Notes under the pieces: generated by a model
Databases searched by the model: none
What the model saw: the letters and a program-made list of their open reading frames with translations, nothing else
What the model was told of the DNA's origin: nothing
Position numbers and translations under genes: made by a program
Part shown: one piece after another, positions 23,835-37,483 of the stretch
Numbering within the stretch: position 1 is the stretch's first letter
Layout of the letters: every line of letters begins with the position of its first letter
Assembly (NCBI GenBank): GCA_037179385.1
Contig: CM074190.1
Coordinates: 11,614,206-11,678,205 of the forward strand
Length of the DNA stretch: 64,000 nt
Direction: 5' to 3'
DNA from: Holothuria scabra
Lineage: Eukaryota > Echinodermata > Holothuroidea > Aspidochirotida > Holothuriidae

Positions 23835-26800
23835 TGGGCAAGGGCTGATCCAGAGGGGCGGGAAAGACCACCCCTTCCTTACGTCGATTAAGAAAAAATA
23901 TAAAGTAAAAAAAAGGAAAATCGGATCTAGATCATTCATTTGGTTAGACATTTTCGGTATATGGGGTATATAGAGAGGAATGTAAAGACTTCCGTTCAAT
24001 AGAAACAGAATCATATTTGAAGCAACTGGACGCTTATTTAAATGTCTAAATTCTGTGTTTACACATACCTTCGATTTTATCGCTGTAGATAGGCCTATCT
24101 GGCTAACTTGAGGTGAAAAGTGGGTTTTTAATGTAAATGACTAAAGTTAGGTCAAAACGTACGCCACACTGTCTTATGCTGCTCTAACGTAACACCGATC
24201 AATCCAACCGCCGGGAGTATTCAGTAACTTATGACGGTGGTACGGCCTATGTTAACTTGAAATAAATTTCGTGGGCCACTAATTATTTTTCAGTTGACGA
24301 CTTCAGGTTTTCGTTTAACTAACCTGAATACCTCAAGTTAAGGCAAGCCAGTGTAACAAATTTGCCATATCATTCTGCAAATATCTTTTGAATAAATTCG
24401 AGTTACAGCCTAAACTTCAGTTGGGTTGTCAGGTTGTCAGAAATCGTAAACCTGTGTCCACTTACTGGAAAGCACATGTCGTAACCTTACAAAGAGCCTA
24501 CTAGATCATTTAAAGGTAAAATTGAAGGGATCGCTGATCATTTCTTTTCAACTCTCCGGGCATTTTTAACTAATGGCATATGTTCAAATTGTCTCATACT
24601 CCGAGAGCTTCGGGGCTTTGCCCCTTGGACCCCCACCGGGACTCCGCCAGTTGACCCTGCCAGTGGCGCCTGACGGCAACCCCTGGACCCCACGCGGTTA
24701 TACTCGCTCTTCGGGTTTATGGTGCATCTTTGGTGCACTTCGTTCGCCCCTCCCCTTACGGCAGCTGCTGGAGCCGCCTTTGTATGTGAGATGAACTTAA
24801 AGTGTTAGGGCGCGATGCCAAATAAAATACGCTGTGCGGTCAGAACAAAAACGAACCCGGATTTTACACTATAAAAAAGACCCAGCCTGCAAAAAATACC
24901 CACAAAAGTTGGAGTTCAACGTTGAGTCCTCATATATACATATGAATGTATCTCATATATATGTATTACTACAACGTACATATTACGTCGGTCGAAATAT
25001 TGTAAATCGAATTATGAATGAGTAGGTCGCAGATCGAACAAACTGTTTCGATCACCACCATAAAGGCATTTACTGGGATGGATTTATATTCCATGATCAA
25101 AACACTTTTCACAAATATTTAAGTCACATGGAATAAAGTTTACGAAAAGCTTGGTTGATTGGAATCAAATTCAAAATGTAATTGGGCTCTTCTGGGAAAC
25201 TCGATTGTTTAGTTAAAGCCCATAAGTATTTAAGTTTTTAAAAGTCTTGTTTTGGGATTTAGATGTCTTTGTAAATATAAGGTAGATAACTCATGTTGAC
25301 CATCTCAAACTGTCAAATGAGATGATCCCATAATTAGCAACTATTGTTTGCATGTCAGCAGGTCGAGTCGTCATTTTGATGCAGCCAAACGTCACAGACA
25401 CTTTTTAGACGGTATACACTTGGGAATACGTGACCCGTGTTCTTTCCTAGTTTCGGACACTTCTCGACCCCCACCTCAGCACATCCCCATATCCACTTTC
25501 CAATATTTCATGTAATTTAACTAAGAAAGAACATTGAAAAATTTGCATTGCAAATGCTATCATTTGTGGCCTTGCATTGACGTGATGTAGCCTCACGGGG
25601 ATGAAAGACCATACTGCATACCGTACCCTGTGACTGTGCTTTCACCGTCAGCCACATTCTCATCCCATATTCGCCAGAAATACTACACTATGACCGACCT
25701 AAATACTTTGTACTAAAAGATTCTACCCTTATTCTGGGCTTTCTAAAGGAAAGTAAACTTTATAGAAACTTCATACATGACTGCCTCCTTGCTATCCTTT
25801 TGTGGAAATAGACCCCTCCCCCCGCCCCGTTTTACATTTTGTATATAGTTTTATCTCAACAATGTAAATTTCGCTATCTTGGTGACGCTATATAACACAT
25901 TCCTGTTGGTATGTCGTTAAAACACATCTGTTGGTATGTCGTTAAAACACATCTTACTTTAGTGATGTAACTTTAACCATGTACACCTATAGTCTGCGTG
26001 GCGAAACGACATGTCGGCGAAATCCTTCACCTGAAAAACAGTTGGTCAGTAAAAACGGTTTTATGAGCAGTCCCACCCCTACAACCGGTAGGCTGTACAG
26101 CTATGTAAACGCGTCAATCGAGACTTTTGTTGTTTCATTTAAATTGTACCTTTTCTCCTAAATTTTAGCAGTTTTTACTACTTTTATTGATCTACACAGG
26201 TCACAAGTGCTACGAAATCATCGACCTTAAATAATCTATGCAGAAGCGTTTGAATACGAGGAAAAATTTACCTAACAATGAGAGCATTTGATAGAGACTT
26301 TAAACTAATCTTTAATGTCACTGTTCAAAGGTGTAAATCAAAATTTCAGATATTAAGAGCCAGTAGGTTTTAATATACGCGGTAGAGGCCTTTTAGTTTT
26401 AAATGAAAACCATTAGTTAACCAACTCAACAATTTAGATCAAATATGTCATTAAATTTGTCATTTGATTTGTCTCATTCCCTTTGTCTCAGGTCATTTAC
26501 TTTATTTCATTAATTTTGTTTTCTGAAGTTGGCTCGCTGTAAAATGAAGGGAGGTTCTTTTTGCAATGATACTTCCACCTATTCGAAGAATGAAAAGAGA
26601 ATATACTGAAACTTCAAGCACATTTTTCTTGGTACAAACGACACCTTTATGTCATACACTGTAACAAAATAATATGCTCTTTTGCACTCTCACGTTGATT
26701 TCTAACTAACTGTGAAATGGTTCTACAGCATACTGGTAAAATGGAAGCTGAATTAGTGGAAATGACAAAAACTCCTTTCAAGGTTTTTTGTTTCCACATG

Positions 26801-28550
26801 CAATAAAATAATCCGATTGTTCCATTCATTTTCAATGTAGCTCAGATAAATCAGAGAATAGATTATTCATATCTTTCAATATCTTTAACAAGGTCCTCAA
26901 CACTCATCTTTTTATGCGTACACATCCTTTTTGTCTTCGATTTTCATTTGGTACTTTATCTGTTTATGGCAGTTATTTGTATCTTCCTCCTTTTGATTTT
27001 TCACACAATAGAGATTTTTCAAAGGTTTGGTAGTTGATGTAAATATACACTTGTCAATAAATATTAAATTCTTAAATTTAAACATAAAAAATGTTTGACG
27101 CGGAGAAGACTGTACATCTTTATATCACAGTGTTTATTGTTTTTTCAAGCTATATGCGATGTGTGGATAGAGGAGGCGCCGCTTTTTAAAAAATGTTGAA
27201 AAAATTGATATTGAATTTATTCCTTGATATTCACCTTGGACCTAGTTTAAGTATCATATTATCTACATGCATACGACACTCTACAAGATATGTAGAGCTT
27301 ATTGTATTCCATTTTTCTAAAAAACCGAAAATAATGAATGCAACAGGCGAAATGAAAAAAATTAAAAGAAAAAAATCTATACGTTTGTATCACACGTATC
27401 TTTCTGCAAATAATACCGCTTTTCTTTCCTTTATTGTAAATCGATTTTTTCATATATTCTTCCAAGTTATAAAGCAAATTAATATCAAACCAAGGATCTG
27501 TTTCTCACAAAAGGGTATCTGGATTTTCTTTCTACGAAATAATGAATGAATGAAAAAATTATATCAAATATCAAAGAGAAAACACAAAAACTAAGATTCT
27601 TTTTATGTTTTGGGTACATGCAACAAAATGAAAATATGACTTTTTTTTTATTTGTGTAGGTCGTACGGCGGCCACGTGTGCCTGTCTATGTAATAAATAT
27701 CGCCGCAGGCAGATAGCATGCGTTAGCAAAATAAATGATCATAAAATCAGGAGATTGATTGACGTGTGACTACGGTAATTAATATTTACACAAGTTTTAT
27801 ATCATTTCTGTTACTTTTCATTTTGTTGGGGCATTAAATGCATGTTGACTGCAAATAAGGCTCAATAAAAAAAATCGGCAGATTCAACGGTTGCGTCAGT
27901 AAACTAAATAATATAGAAAGTTAACCTACGGTTGTCTAGCCATTGTTTAGTAAACAATGTGTGTAACGACTTCAAACGTGTAACGCGTTTGCGAAATTAT
28001 TATTATTATTTTTTTTCGATGGAAAAGGAAAGAAAATGTAACTTTCATTATTTTTTATTTTTTTTTTGGGGGGGGGGGGGGATTTTCCATCATAAAAGAG
28101 TAAAAAGAAAATTAAGAAAAAAGGAGTTTTAATATTGCAGCATGCGGACTTAAAGAAAGCCAGTTCATTAATTATAGATTCCAAAGTGACCTAATGAAGA
28201 AAACGTGTCTAAATAAAAAAAAAAATCACCGGTATTTTAATTAATTTATTTTATAAGAGCAACTTTACCTCACATAAGCTGTATCCCGATGTTCTACGCA
28301 AGTGTATCTTGAGCGCCGGCTGCATTTTTGCGAAATTATCCGATTTTGAACACATGTGGTCTGCAAAAGAAAAAACGTGCAAAAGAAAACCCGTTTTTAT
28401 ATTAGAATTTGTTTCGTCTAAATCGCAGTTTGAGGGAATATCCAAACTATTTCCATTTGATCATTTTCTATGTACCCTATAAGTACAGACTTATGCATTC
28501 TTAACTGATGATGGATCTTTCTAACCTTCTAAGAGTGGCATTTCGTTATA
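23835..28550. other. Unassigned sequence
   Basis: Nearly 5 kb without a recognised gene. A C/G-rich block at about 24590-24790 (gcttcggggctttgcccctt and similar) looks like the inside of a hAT-like or other DNA transposon. A 25-bp tandem duplication lies at 25903-25952 and a T/G run at 28057-28081. Frames show no domain. Confidence 0.35.
25903..25952 (+). repeat. 25-bp perfect tandem duplication
   Basis: Two identical adjacent units beginning ctgttggtatgtcgtt and ending aaaacacat. Perfect identity indicates a recent slippage or duplication event. Confidence 0.95.
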
Positions 28551-28554
28551 TATA

Positions 28555-28785
28555 CACTCTAAAAACACTATGGTCAATATGAACATTGGTTTGGTCAATT
28601 ATGCACCAACTTAAATATGGTTAAATTGTTGATAAAGACTGTGGTCGAAAGTTACCAATATATGGTCAATTTGACCATGAAATGGTAACTTTTGACCATA
28701 TTTTAGGTGCACAATTTCACCATATTTAAGTTGGTGCATAGTTGACCAAACCAATGGTCAAATTGACCATAGTGTTTTTAGAGTG
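28555..28785. mobile_element. Foldback MITE, family F copy 1
   Basis: A 231-bp, nearly perfect palindrome flanked by TA on both sides. The left end is CACTCTAAAAACACTATGG and the right end is its exact reverse complement. About 67 bp of each arm pair with only a few mismatches, and the inner part is also largely self-complementary (atggtcaatttgaccat in the centre). No coding capacity. A TA target duplication points to a Tc1/mariner-like or similar transposase acting in trans. Confidence 0.92.
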
Positions 28786-28789
28786 TAAG

Positions 28790-30840
28790 ACTATCAAATA
28801 ACCCACTGCTTACAGCACGACGACCCAAAGATTTTTTTAACTGCTTAAGTGAGCCCCGACATTCCAACTAAATGTACACTATTCATTCATCTGCAATAGA
28901 TCTAATAAATGTTTCGAACTCATATACTAAAAAAAAGGTTCAGGTTATCCCCAAATTATGTCTTAAAATACCTGAAGTATATTTCTACTGTTATATTATC
29001 ACTATAACATGCAGTACGACCCTGTGCACACACAACATATGTAGCTTTACCGTGCTGTTAAAGAAAACTTCACGTGAAATGTGAGTCAAAATACTGAATT
29101 TGAATCCTCTATACACAACGAAATGCTGCTATACCATGGGCCGCAATAGTTTAGACGGGGAGCATATCGTACATTTTTGAGAGTTCGGTCACCCTACTCA
29201 TTTTTAACAACCCTAACGGAAGTGACAGATTTCATTTCTCAAAGCATGTAGTTGTAATATAGGTAACTTTGTCACAGGACCTTGTTTAAGCCCTGGCCAA
29301 CTAAAGGGGAGTCTTTATTTCATGGTTTTGCTCTTAACCTGTTAACTTTTGAAGTATTAATTGTCACGGTTATGTCATTGCATTTTAAAAGGTGGTGACT
29401 ATCTATCTTATCACAGATATTAAAAACTACAGCAGTGAAATCGACTCAGTTGCAGCAATAGCCTATACCTTGATAGGCAGATATGACTACATAAAAATAT
29501 ATAATATCCAGGGTAATTTGTACAGTTAATGACATCTATGAGAGAAATTAGTACTTGAATTGGCACTCGAGGGGAAACGAAAAGTATCAAAAGATTAAAT
29601 GGATTGCAAAATGAAAGCGTGTGGCGACTTACACATTGAAACATTACATCGGAAACGTTGCTTTAGCCTAATTGTTGCCCAATATATAGTCCACAGAATG
29701 GGACCGTGTGAAATTTACACTGTAAAGTTTGTGTATACTGTAATAACAATTATCAATATAAGTTAATGTAAACATTGCAAGTTAAAGAATCTTGTTTGCT
29801 GCACAAAATGTTTTACTGCACTGCTCTGCTGTTGGACCCGGTCCTGGCTATGACGTTAAACTCCATCCAGGTAGGGTAGCTTGTTCCCGACTATCACAAA
29901 TAAAATGCACACAAAAGACATTAATTACTCATCCCACGACTGGCGGGTCGTAGGCGCCACAAAACCGAACAAGCCCCCCCCCCCCCCCCGCCATGGATTA
30001 GCTCCTTGTGGGCTGGCGTTATATAATATGCCCACGTTATATCCAGCTTGTCGTAACAGGGGACTGAAGGGAAACCAAACTTGCATTTGAACTATAACTG
30101 AAAATAAATTTAAACTTCAAACTTTTTATCTGGTTGACTGACACTTTACGTTCGCGTATGGTGTGTCGGTAAAACGCACCTTACTAAATGAATCTGCTGT
30201 TGAACCCAGTTCACTAATATACTTCAGAAAATCGTGGTAAGTTGCTTTGGAGATCTACAGGAGTTTCGTCTTACAATGCATTTCTTTAACACGATAAAGT
30301 ATGTTTATGTAGGCAAGATTCCTCATTTTACTAGAATTCTTCCATTTTTTTAAGTGTGTTTTAAACAACCAGTGTATTCCCATGTTCACTGAGAATAGCT
30401 AAATTTGTATTAACGCGAACAAATGATGCATTAGGGTTAAAAAGAAACTGGCAGCAATATATGGGGAACTTACATTGAAAGTGCAGGGGAATATTATACT
30501 GTTATTTATGTATTAATATATCTCTTCCAGAACACTGAAGAAGGGAGAAGCCACGTTTCTTATTCTACAGCCTACTACAATAGACTTAAAACTGACACAA
30601 CGAAATTATATTGAAACATGGAGGAACAGCCATTTACGGAATTCAAATCTTGTTCCTTAGATCGTTTTAGAGATACTACGGTCTACAAATTTGTACAGGG
30701 CCCTTAAGAGGCAGTTCCTTTGCTTCCAGCCTGAGGGCTTTGCAATTCACGCTTGGGGAATATGGTTCAGGGTCATACCAACTCTCCCTCTAGCCGTTGA
30801 TTGTTTCGAAGCTATGATGTCATTATTTTAAACACATACC
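28790..30840. other. No gene recognised
   Basis: Unassigned AT-rich sequence with a 15-C run near 29975-29989. No motif can be supported. Confidence 0.4.
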
Positions 30841-30842
30841 GC

Positions 30843-31162
30843 TTTAAAAACCTAATTCTTTCACCCCAAACAGTACCAATTCTCCTAACCTTCTTACGGA
30901 AGCCCCTCCCACAATTATCCTCATCCAGACACAATCTTAGTTTATTGCTTCAGCCTAGGTTGAGACTGTTGAATATAAGAAAAGCTCAATGTGTATAATC
31001 AAAACGCTCTCAGTACAGTTCATGCAGTGTAATGTAATATTACTAGCTTTTGAACTCTGAATTGTTTAATTTAGCTGTCAATCAAAGAGCTGAACCAATT
31101 GAGAATTTCGGTATACCCCTACAAGAATTGTAGTTTTGGGTAAGAGGATTGGCCCCCTTAAG
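30843..31162. mobile_element. MITE family B, copy 2
   Basis: About 320 bp. The left end includes tttcaccccaaacagtacc and the right end is gtaagaggattggccccctt next to TTAA, the inverted form of the left end. Internal blocks catccagacacaatctta and gctcaatgtgtataatcaaa are shared with copy 3. The left TIR is more degraded than the right. Confidence 0.8.
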
Positions 31163-31294
31163 TATTTTTATCCTTCTCTTTAGGATTTCTACTTTCTCTA
31201 TTTTAGAGATTTTCGTGTTTGCAATAACGTTGAGTACCGTATATCCCATAAAGCGCATGACATTAAGATGTATAGTTTACCAACCTCAAATACG

Positions 31295-31605
31295 TACTCT
31301 AAAAAACGTGTTTAGGAATTAAATACTTGTTTTGCCACTAATTTGTAGCACATTTAAAATGTAAAAATACTTGGCTATTAAACACTTAATTTTTAGCAAG
31401 AAAACATATTCAAAAGCGAAATGATTAGGATTTAGACTCTTGTTTTTATGATCTAAACGTGTTTAAAAATAGAGAGAGCAATACCGTGAATACGATGTTT
31501 AGAAAAACGTTTGATTCCTTAACACCTGTTTAAGGTGCACTCTCTGATACGGTATCTAAAATGGTAATAGTATATTTCCTTAGTACTTTTTCACTTTTTA
31601 GAGTT
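31295..31605. mobile_element. MITE with ACTCTAAAAA ends, family F-like copy 2
   Basis: Starts acgtACTCTAAAAAACG and ends CTTTTTAGAGT about 310 bp later, so the ends are short inverted repeats like those of families at 28.6 and 57.1 kb. The inside (gtgtttaggaattaaatact...) is unrelated to those. This is a different subfamily using the same terminus. Confidence 0.6.
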
Positions 31606-31997
31606 TGTGCTCATTTCTGTTAAATGAACGTTCCTGTACCAAACTATTTTGGGGGAAAAATGTATTTATTTATTATATTTCATGGTACAAATGAAAAAAA
31701 ATATTCTAATTGGTTTCAGAACAAAAGATACAAACAAGAAGAACAACACAAATAATTAGAAACATCTTTCGCTTAATCGGTTGACATTATTTTTGAAATA
31801 TTCTATTGCACTCCCTGACTGATTTGTAGACTACCGTAACATATACATTTGACAATGTAATGAGAACGGTTTCTATAGTGTTTTTCCTCACTTCTGTTTC
31901 GTTAAAAACTCGATTTTTAAATACCTAAACAAGCAGATTATATGTTGTTTCATTGAAATATATTTTAAGAGAACTCGATAAAGTGTCAACATTACCT

Positions 31998-32030
31998 GCA
32001 CTCTAAAAACAAAAAACTGGCGAACTTTCT
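31998..32030. mobile_element. Solitary CACTCTAAAAA end
   Basis: gcactctaaaaacaaaaaac matches the termini of the F-type MITEs, but no partner end is visible downstream. Either a chance match or a one-sided remnant. Confidence 0.3.
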
Positions 32031-32039
32031 CCAGGTTCC

Positions 32040-33940
32040 AGGTCGGTATGCTACCTACACATTCCTGGTGAAATTAACCATACATTCTCAGCCAAATAAA
32101 CAAAGAAACTGATGAAACTCACCTGTTTATATGTTGGTTTGAATAAGAATTTTTGGTGAACTTTGAAGCTTTACCAAGAGGTTTCTGACCTAGAACATGG
32201 TCAAAAAGTATACTAATGCATGTCTTTATCATTTCAAATTTTCTAGGATCAGAATTTAATAGTAGAAACTTTAATTTTCTGGAGAGATTGGTGTCAGGCG
32301 AGTGGTTTCATAAAATAATGAATAATACAGTAAATGACAAATATGTAATTGTTTTAGGGAAATTGTAATTGTTGAATAAATAAAAACGTGTCCAAACTTG
32401 TGAAAAAATGTTCATCTTTTGACTATATATATTTTGCGCTGCGGCTTTAGAAACTATTGCCAAAGGAAGTCGTTAATTCAATCAAACTTTGAAAGTTTCA
32501 CGCGTTTAAAAAAAATTAAAAAGAAACCGCCAAAAGCCTATAGCACACGCGGACAACGGAGCGGCGCAGTAGCTTACGCTCGATTTAACAGCATGAGGAG
32601 CTTTAATAGTTAAGTAACATACGTGACAGTGTAATTGTAAGCTATAGTAGTCATGAACCCGTTTTAAAGTACTGTTCTCACTTTGTGACACAGTTGACAA
32701 ACAGTTGTACGTGGATTAATATGTCTCGCAGTGTTGTCAATGTTTAGCGTACAAAACGTCAAAAATAAACCAGGCATGAAATGAATTTATGATGAACTTG
32801 TGAATGGCAACCACTGTACAGGGAAATGTCGCGTTTATTTTCAGGAAAGGATTCATAATTTTAAAAACTCACGAAACAAGCTTGTGGATATGACATTTTA
32901 ACTTTTAGATTGACTTTTAGCATTTTATAGTAATTTTAAAACCATGATATTAACACAGAAACATTTTTAAAATGTATCAGTACGGTAGACTTCTTCTTTG
33001 CAAGAAATAAATTTCAAACAAATGGAAATTCTGTTTATAGCTCAACAGCAATTTAATTAACCAAACATTCAAATATTCAATATTGGAGCGTTTGGGGCAC
33101 AATGTTTTCTTTTTAATGGTAAATGAGGAATATTGTCCTAGTGAGAAACAAAATAGATACCACTCACTAAATTTATCGAATATCTTCATTTCTTCTTTCC
33201 TAAACTTTATCGATGTATCCAAATGTCATCTCCTTTATTTTGACATGACTCTTAACAAACTTAAGGCGATTGATATAAAATGTGAGATAAAAAAAAAGTT
33301 GAAAAAGAAAAAAATACAAGTTACAGTTAGTTCTTCAAATTGATGATAAGTTATTGCAAAGAGTTTCAATAATTCTGTTTTTTATCCAACATGTTTAGTT
33401 ATTTGTGCGTTCTGTGGCTCTGGTGTATGTATGTATTATTTTGACTGTGTGCTGACATGTCTGTTACTATGTGAAAGGTTGCCTGAAATGATATAAATTA
33501 CGTTTTACTTTTCGGAAAGCATTTTTAGTATATTATCAAGGAAGAGCACGGACCAAACACAGCTTTACATTATTTTTAAAACTTCATATATCACAATCAA
33601 ACTAGCGATAGCTTCAAGTTGTAAAGTTTGACAGATTGAAAGATTAATATATCAATGGATGTTTCTTTCATTAAAAGCTTATAAAAGTTTATGAACAAAT
33701 TTTCTACCCAAACTGGGCTTTTGAGCATCTTATATTAATCACACAAAATAGTGCATCGTTTTACTTTACACATATAGTTGTTTTAAATGTTTGGAAATTT
33801 GGTGTATCTCAAAATCAATAGCATACTTCATTAACGTTTGCAAAATGACCCAGGATAAATACTAGTATGACCAGAGGCTACTGTTTGGACAGATTTTTCT
33901 GACTAGGAAAATACTTCAACAGAATTTATAGTTTAACAGG
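32040..33940. other. No gene recognised
   Basis: Very AT-rich unassigned sequence. The overlapping opposite-strand frames around 32419-33343 have no recognisable domain and are compositionally driven. Confidence 0.4.
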
Positions 33941-33951
33941 TTAATTTAATA

Positions 33952-34512
33952 AAGTATACCTCAAGTCAAAAAATTCAAAAAAATATATTAAACAGCATGA
34001 AAAATGAAATCTAACAGTCCAACTTCCATCTTCAAAGGGCATTCCTGAGCTGAGATATAAAGTGTTAAAGTTTATTTACTAATATTTAAATCATACGTTG
34101 TGCAATAACTTGTGATGTTACTGTTGTACTACTCAAATAACAATCTTTGTATTTCTTTGTTTTTCTGGAAGTTACTGTACCTTATACCAAGATGTGATAG
34201 CATTCTTACTCTGATGGGATGATGCAGTTAATACAGCCCTCCCTGTGCAACATGCTATGCAAGCAAACAGGAAGTGTTCAAGGTCATACAAACATTTCTT
34301 ATTTCAAAGGAAAACAAAACAGGTATTTGGAGTTGTGCAACAAGAAAGTCACAAATTATTGCGCAATGGACCAACTTGTTTTGAGTGAATAATCTTCAAC
34401 ATTTTATATCTCAGCTCAGGAATGCGCTATGAAGATGATAGTTGGACTGTTTGAATTCACTTTTCATGCTCTTTGGTATATATTTTTGAATTTTTTGCTT
34501 GAGGTACACTTA
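33952..34512. mobile_element. Inverted-repeat element family E, copy 2
   Basis: A ~560-bp element with clear long inverted ends. The left arm aagtatacctcaagtcaaaa, continuing aattcaaaaaaatata, pairs with the right arm tatatttttgaatttttt, continuing gcttgaggtacactt, over about 34 bp with few mismatches. No coding capacity. The inside includes gcaagcaaacaggaagtgtt and gtcacaaattattgcgcaat, both shared with copy 1 at 9 kb. Confidence 0.88.
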
Positions 34513-34741
34513 AAAAAGGATGGGGTGCGTGAAATCCGACAGCACAAATATAGTGGCCTCCTTTCCATAACGAAATTTACATAGCAATTCCATATAGATG
34601 AACTGTAACGTACTTACTGTACACGTTTTGACAAGATTGCAAATGCATGAGGACTGTAGGATAAATACCAGCCACCGAGTTTCATTTTATCTTCAAGCTA
34701 TCCGCCAGGCCTCTCCCTGTACAGTTCGCTTTCATACTCCT

Positions 34742-34743
<2 letters not shown>

Positions 34744-34778
<35 letters not shown>

Positions 34779-34782
34779 GTGT
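34744..34782. repeat. (TG)n microsatellite
   Basis: About 19 TG units with one C interruption. The valine-cysteine run in the frame at 34598-34810 comes from it. Confidence 0.95.
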
Positions 34783-35145
34783 TTTAATTGTTTGCAAGGA
34801 AAACTACTGAACTACTGAACTATTTAAACGAGTTATGTTCAGTTTTGATATTTTTCCTTTTTTCAGAAATTGAAAAAAGGTTATTATTTTTGTTGATTAT
34901 ATCATGATGAGGAAACTTCTAACAGACACGGCAGGAAGACCAATAGGTACATGTGGAGATACTTTAAAAGGGTACAGAAGTGTGTTCCCTGAAATATAAG
35001 GAGAGAGAAAAATGATTTGACTATTGCCCTGTAGTTGATAATTTTCAACACGATGCTGATTTTTGAAGGGATATGAAGAGGGTACCACTAAATAATCACG
35101 CCTATTACCCAAATTTCTGATTATATAGTTGAAAGCCCACATCTG

Positions 35146-35315
35146 TACTGTGAAACAATTTGGGTCATGAGGGGACTAACATTTTGGGTCAAATACTAAC
35201 CCAATTTGGGTCAATTGCAGGTTCATCTTGGACCGTTATTTGACCTTATTTTTAGCGGGTTCTCTCCTGATTCATGCGCTTTGGGGATAAATTGACCCAA
35301 CCGGTTTTACTGTGT
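35146..35315. mobile_element. MITE family G (ACTGT ends), copy 1
   Basis: The left end tactgtgaaacaatttgggt and right end attgacccaaccggttttac, followed by tgtg, form imperfect inverted repeats with TTTGGGTCA as the conserved core. The core is repeated inside (ttttgggtcaaat, caatttgggtcaa). About 170 bp, no frame. Confidence 0.65.
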
Positions 35316-35485
35316 TTATAACGTGTGATGAGATCACGACGGCTGATATTACACTGCGAGTTACTATTTGTCAAACAAAAACGCCAAATGTTAACCCCAA
35401 CCCCCTCCCTGCCTAAGCGTCACTCAGTGCTTGTGAATAATGTTATGCACATGCTTTAATAAGTGAGACACGTAGTGAAAAGCAA

Positions 35486-35537
35486 GTCAGTCAGTCAGTC
35501 AGCCTGATCAGTCAGTCAGTCAGTCAGCCTGATCAGT
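35486..35537 (-). repeat. (CAGT)n and higher-order duplication in a SINE tail
   Basis: Two blocks of about four cagt units, each followed by cctgatcagt, form a higher-order duplication. It sits directly against the family S 3' block, so it is an expanded and duplicated SINE tail. Confidence 0.85.
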
Positions 35538-35583
35538 CAGAGTTTTACGGCCCAGTTTCTAACCAATTGGTTCAATTCAATCA
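35538..35583 (-). mobile_element. 3' fragment of tRNA-SINE family S
   Basis: agagttttacggcccagttt followed by ctaaccaattggttcaa is the minus-strand 3' block of family S. Only this end remains. Confidence 0.75.
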
Positions 35584-35589
35584 GGTCTT

Positions 35590-37475
35590 GTACACTTTAA
35601 AAGGCACAAGTGGGGAGGTGATATGGTATGAATTACGACAAAAATAAACCATGGAATTGCTAGAATCACCACGTTGTATAACATTACTACTTAATTCGAC
35701 AGTAAGATGTGTTTAAGCATGGAACAGTTTACTAAATAGCTCCAGCCTGCACGGTATACAAGATATTGTATCGAACCGTAATGCATTATTGCAACATCTA
35801 TAACACATGGGTGCTTAATTCATCTTCACCAGCTTGGTGTTAGCCATTAAACGACCTTTGCACTTACCGTTTATATCCTGATAACTCCCCATGATTGCAT
35901 TGAAAAGGAGGGACCTTAAAAAATTGAAAAATTAAACTCTCATTAACCATCTATGGTTGCTCATTTTTCTGATGCGGTTTTCATGATTTAATATCAAAAG
36001 AATCTTGTTGAAGGTTAACGCGCAAACAATAAAGCAATGAAACTAAACCCGCCATGCGTCTCAGCTATCGTGTGCCAATATGAGAGATTTGTTTGGTCAC
36101 ATTCAACCCTTCCTGGTTTCACAAACCAAGCCTTAACTAACTTGGAGAGAAAGTGAAACGAAAGGCCAGGTTTAACACGCTCGTGGTCTTGTCGTGGGGA
36201 GTTTCCCCCTTTTCATAGATGTATTTGGGCAATATATCAACTTCATCCTGCAGTGCTCACTCTGCAAATCACTTTCTCCTATATAATTCGATAATTCCCC
36301 CTTCCCTACCGATAAATATATAACAACAGTACCAACTCTATTTCTTTATGTGTGATTTGAGTAAGTCATTCCTTGAAATTTGAAGGCATACCCACGAGAA
36401 GACAAGATCATGAAGTACGCTTGACGTCATGAATGACATGCAAGAGTTACAACCAGTATGATGAAGCCACTAGCTGTATTTGCTAAAGAATTGCCCGGAA
36501 AAGTATATTGTCGTGCATTTACCACGTCGGTAGTCAGTAGCGTACGTAAATGGGGTGTCTGAGGGGAGGCCGGAAGATGAAATTGTACCGACAACATATG
36601 GTCAATATACCACCACTTTTGAAAGGGTTATCACTTGACAAGCCACACCACATCCTTGTGACCGTGACTCCATCCATTTTGTCAACCTCAACAGGTCGGT
36701 TATTCTGATACAAAGGAAAGATGGGCGGCGTTGGCGCAGGAGTGCTATGTTTGTAGTCATTTATTAGTAATGACACCATGGGCACCTGCAGGCATGTTTT
36801 GGGCAGGGACACCACATTACCAAGCCTATCACAGAGTATTAACAGAGAGTTGTCACAGACTCTCTGGTATTAAGTGGCAGAGGCAGTGTGAATACACATG
36901 CGCGCCAAGGGCGCAGAAAATTTGCTTTTCTGGTGAAATTTTCTCCATTCCTTTCAACAACACAGGGACGTGAGAAGTCTCTCAAAAGAGAACGGAAAGA
37001 TGCTATAATCTGCTTCTTCTACGGCTAAGTTAGCATCTGCAGGTGATATACTAGTAATTCACCATCTGCGTGGGGACAAGACACTGCATTATGACAGACC
37101 TTAAGTGGTCCAATACAATTTTGGTAACACAGAAAGGGAAATTTCCCAAATGTTCAAGGAGTGACAAGAGTATTTTATCAGGACTACATTAGGTACATCA
37201 GACTCAATACAGTTCACAATTCAGATGATGTTTATATTTCTTTCACTTTCAGAGAAAGTTCCCAATCTGATAAAAGCTTAATTTCTTTTAATAGATATGT
37301 TAGCTTCAAAATCATGTACCGTATTACTCGGTATGGTCGTCATGTTAACCATGCTTATATTTAGTCTTTTACCAGAAAACGCATTAATGATCGAAGATTA
37401 CTTTTTAAGCCTTTACCTTGCTTTGGCTAGAGCAGTTCACTGAATGGAATTGTTTTTCTCAAATCGCTTATAGAT
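35590..37475. other. No gene recognised
   Basis: Unassigned. The frames at 36534-36815 (-) and 36731-36973 (+) overlap on opposite strands and have no recognised domain. Confidence 0.4.
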
Positions 37476-37483
37476 GCTACAAC
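37476..37483 (+). repeat. 8-bp target-site duplication, left
   Basis: GCTACAAC, repeated exactly at 39650-39657 just outside the right inverted end of the hAT-like element. Confidence 0.9.
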
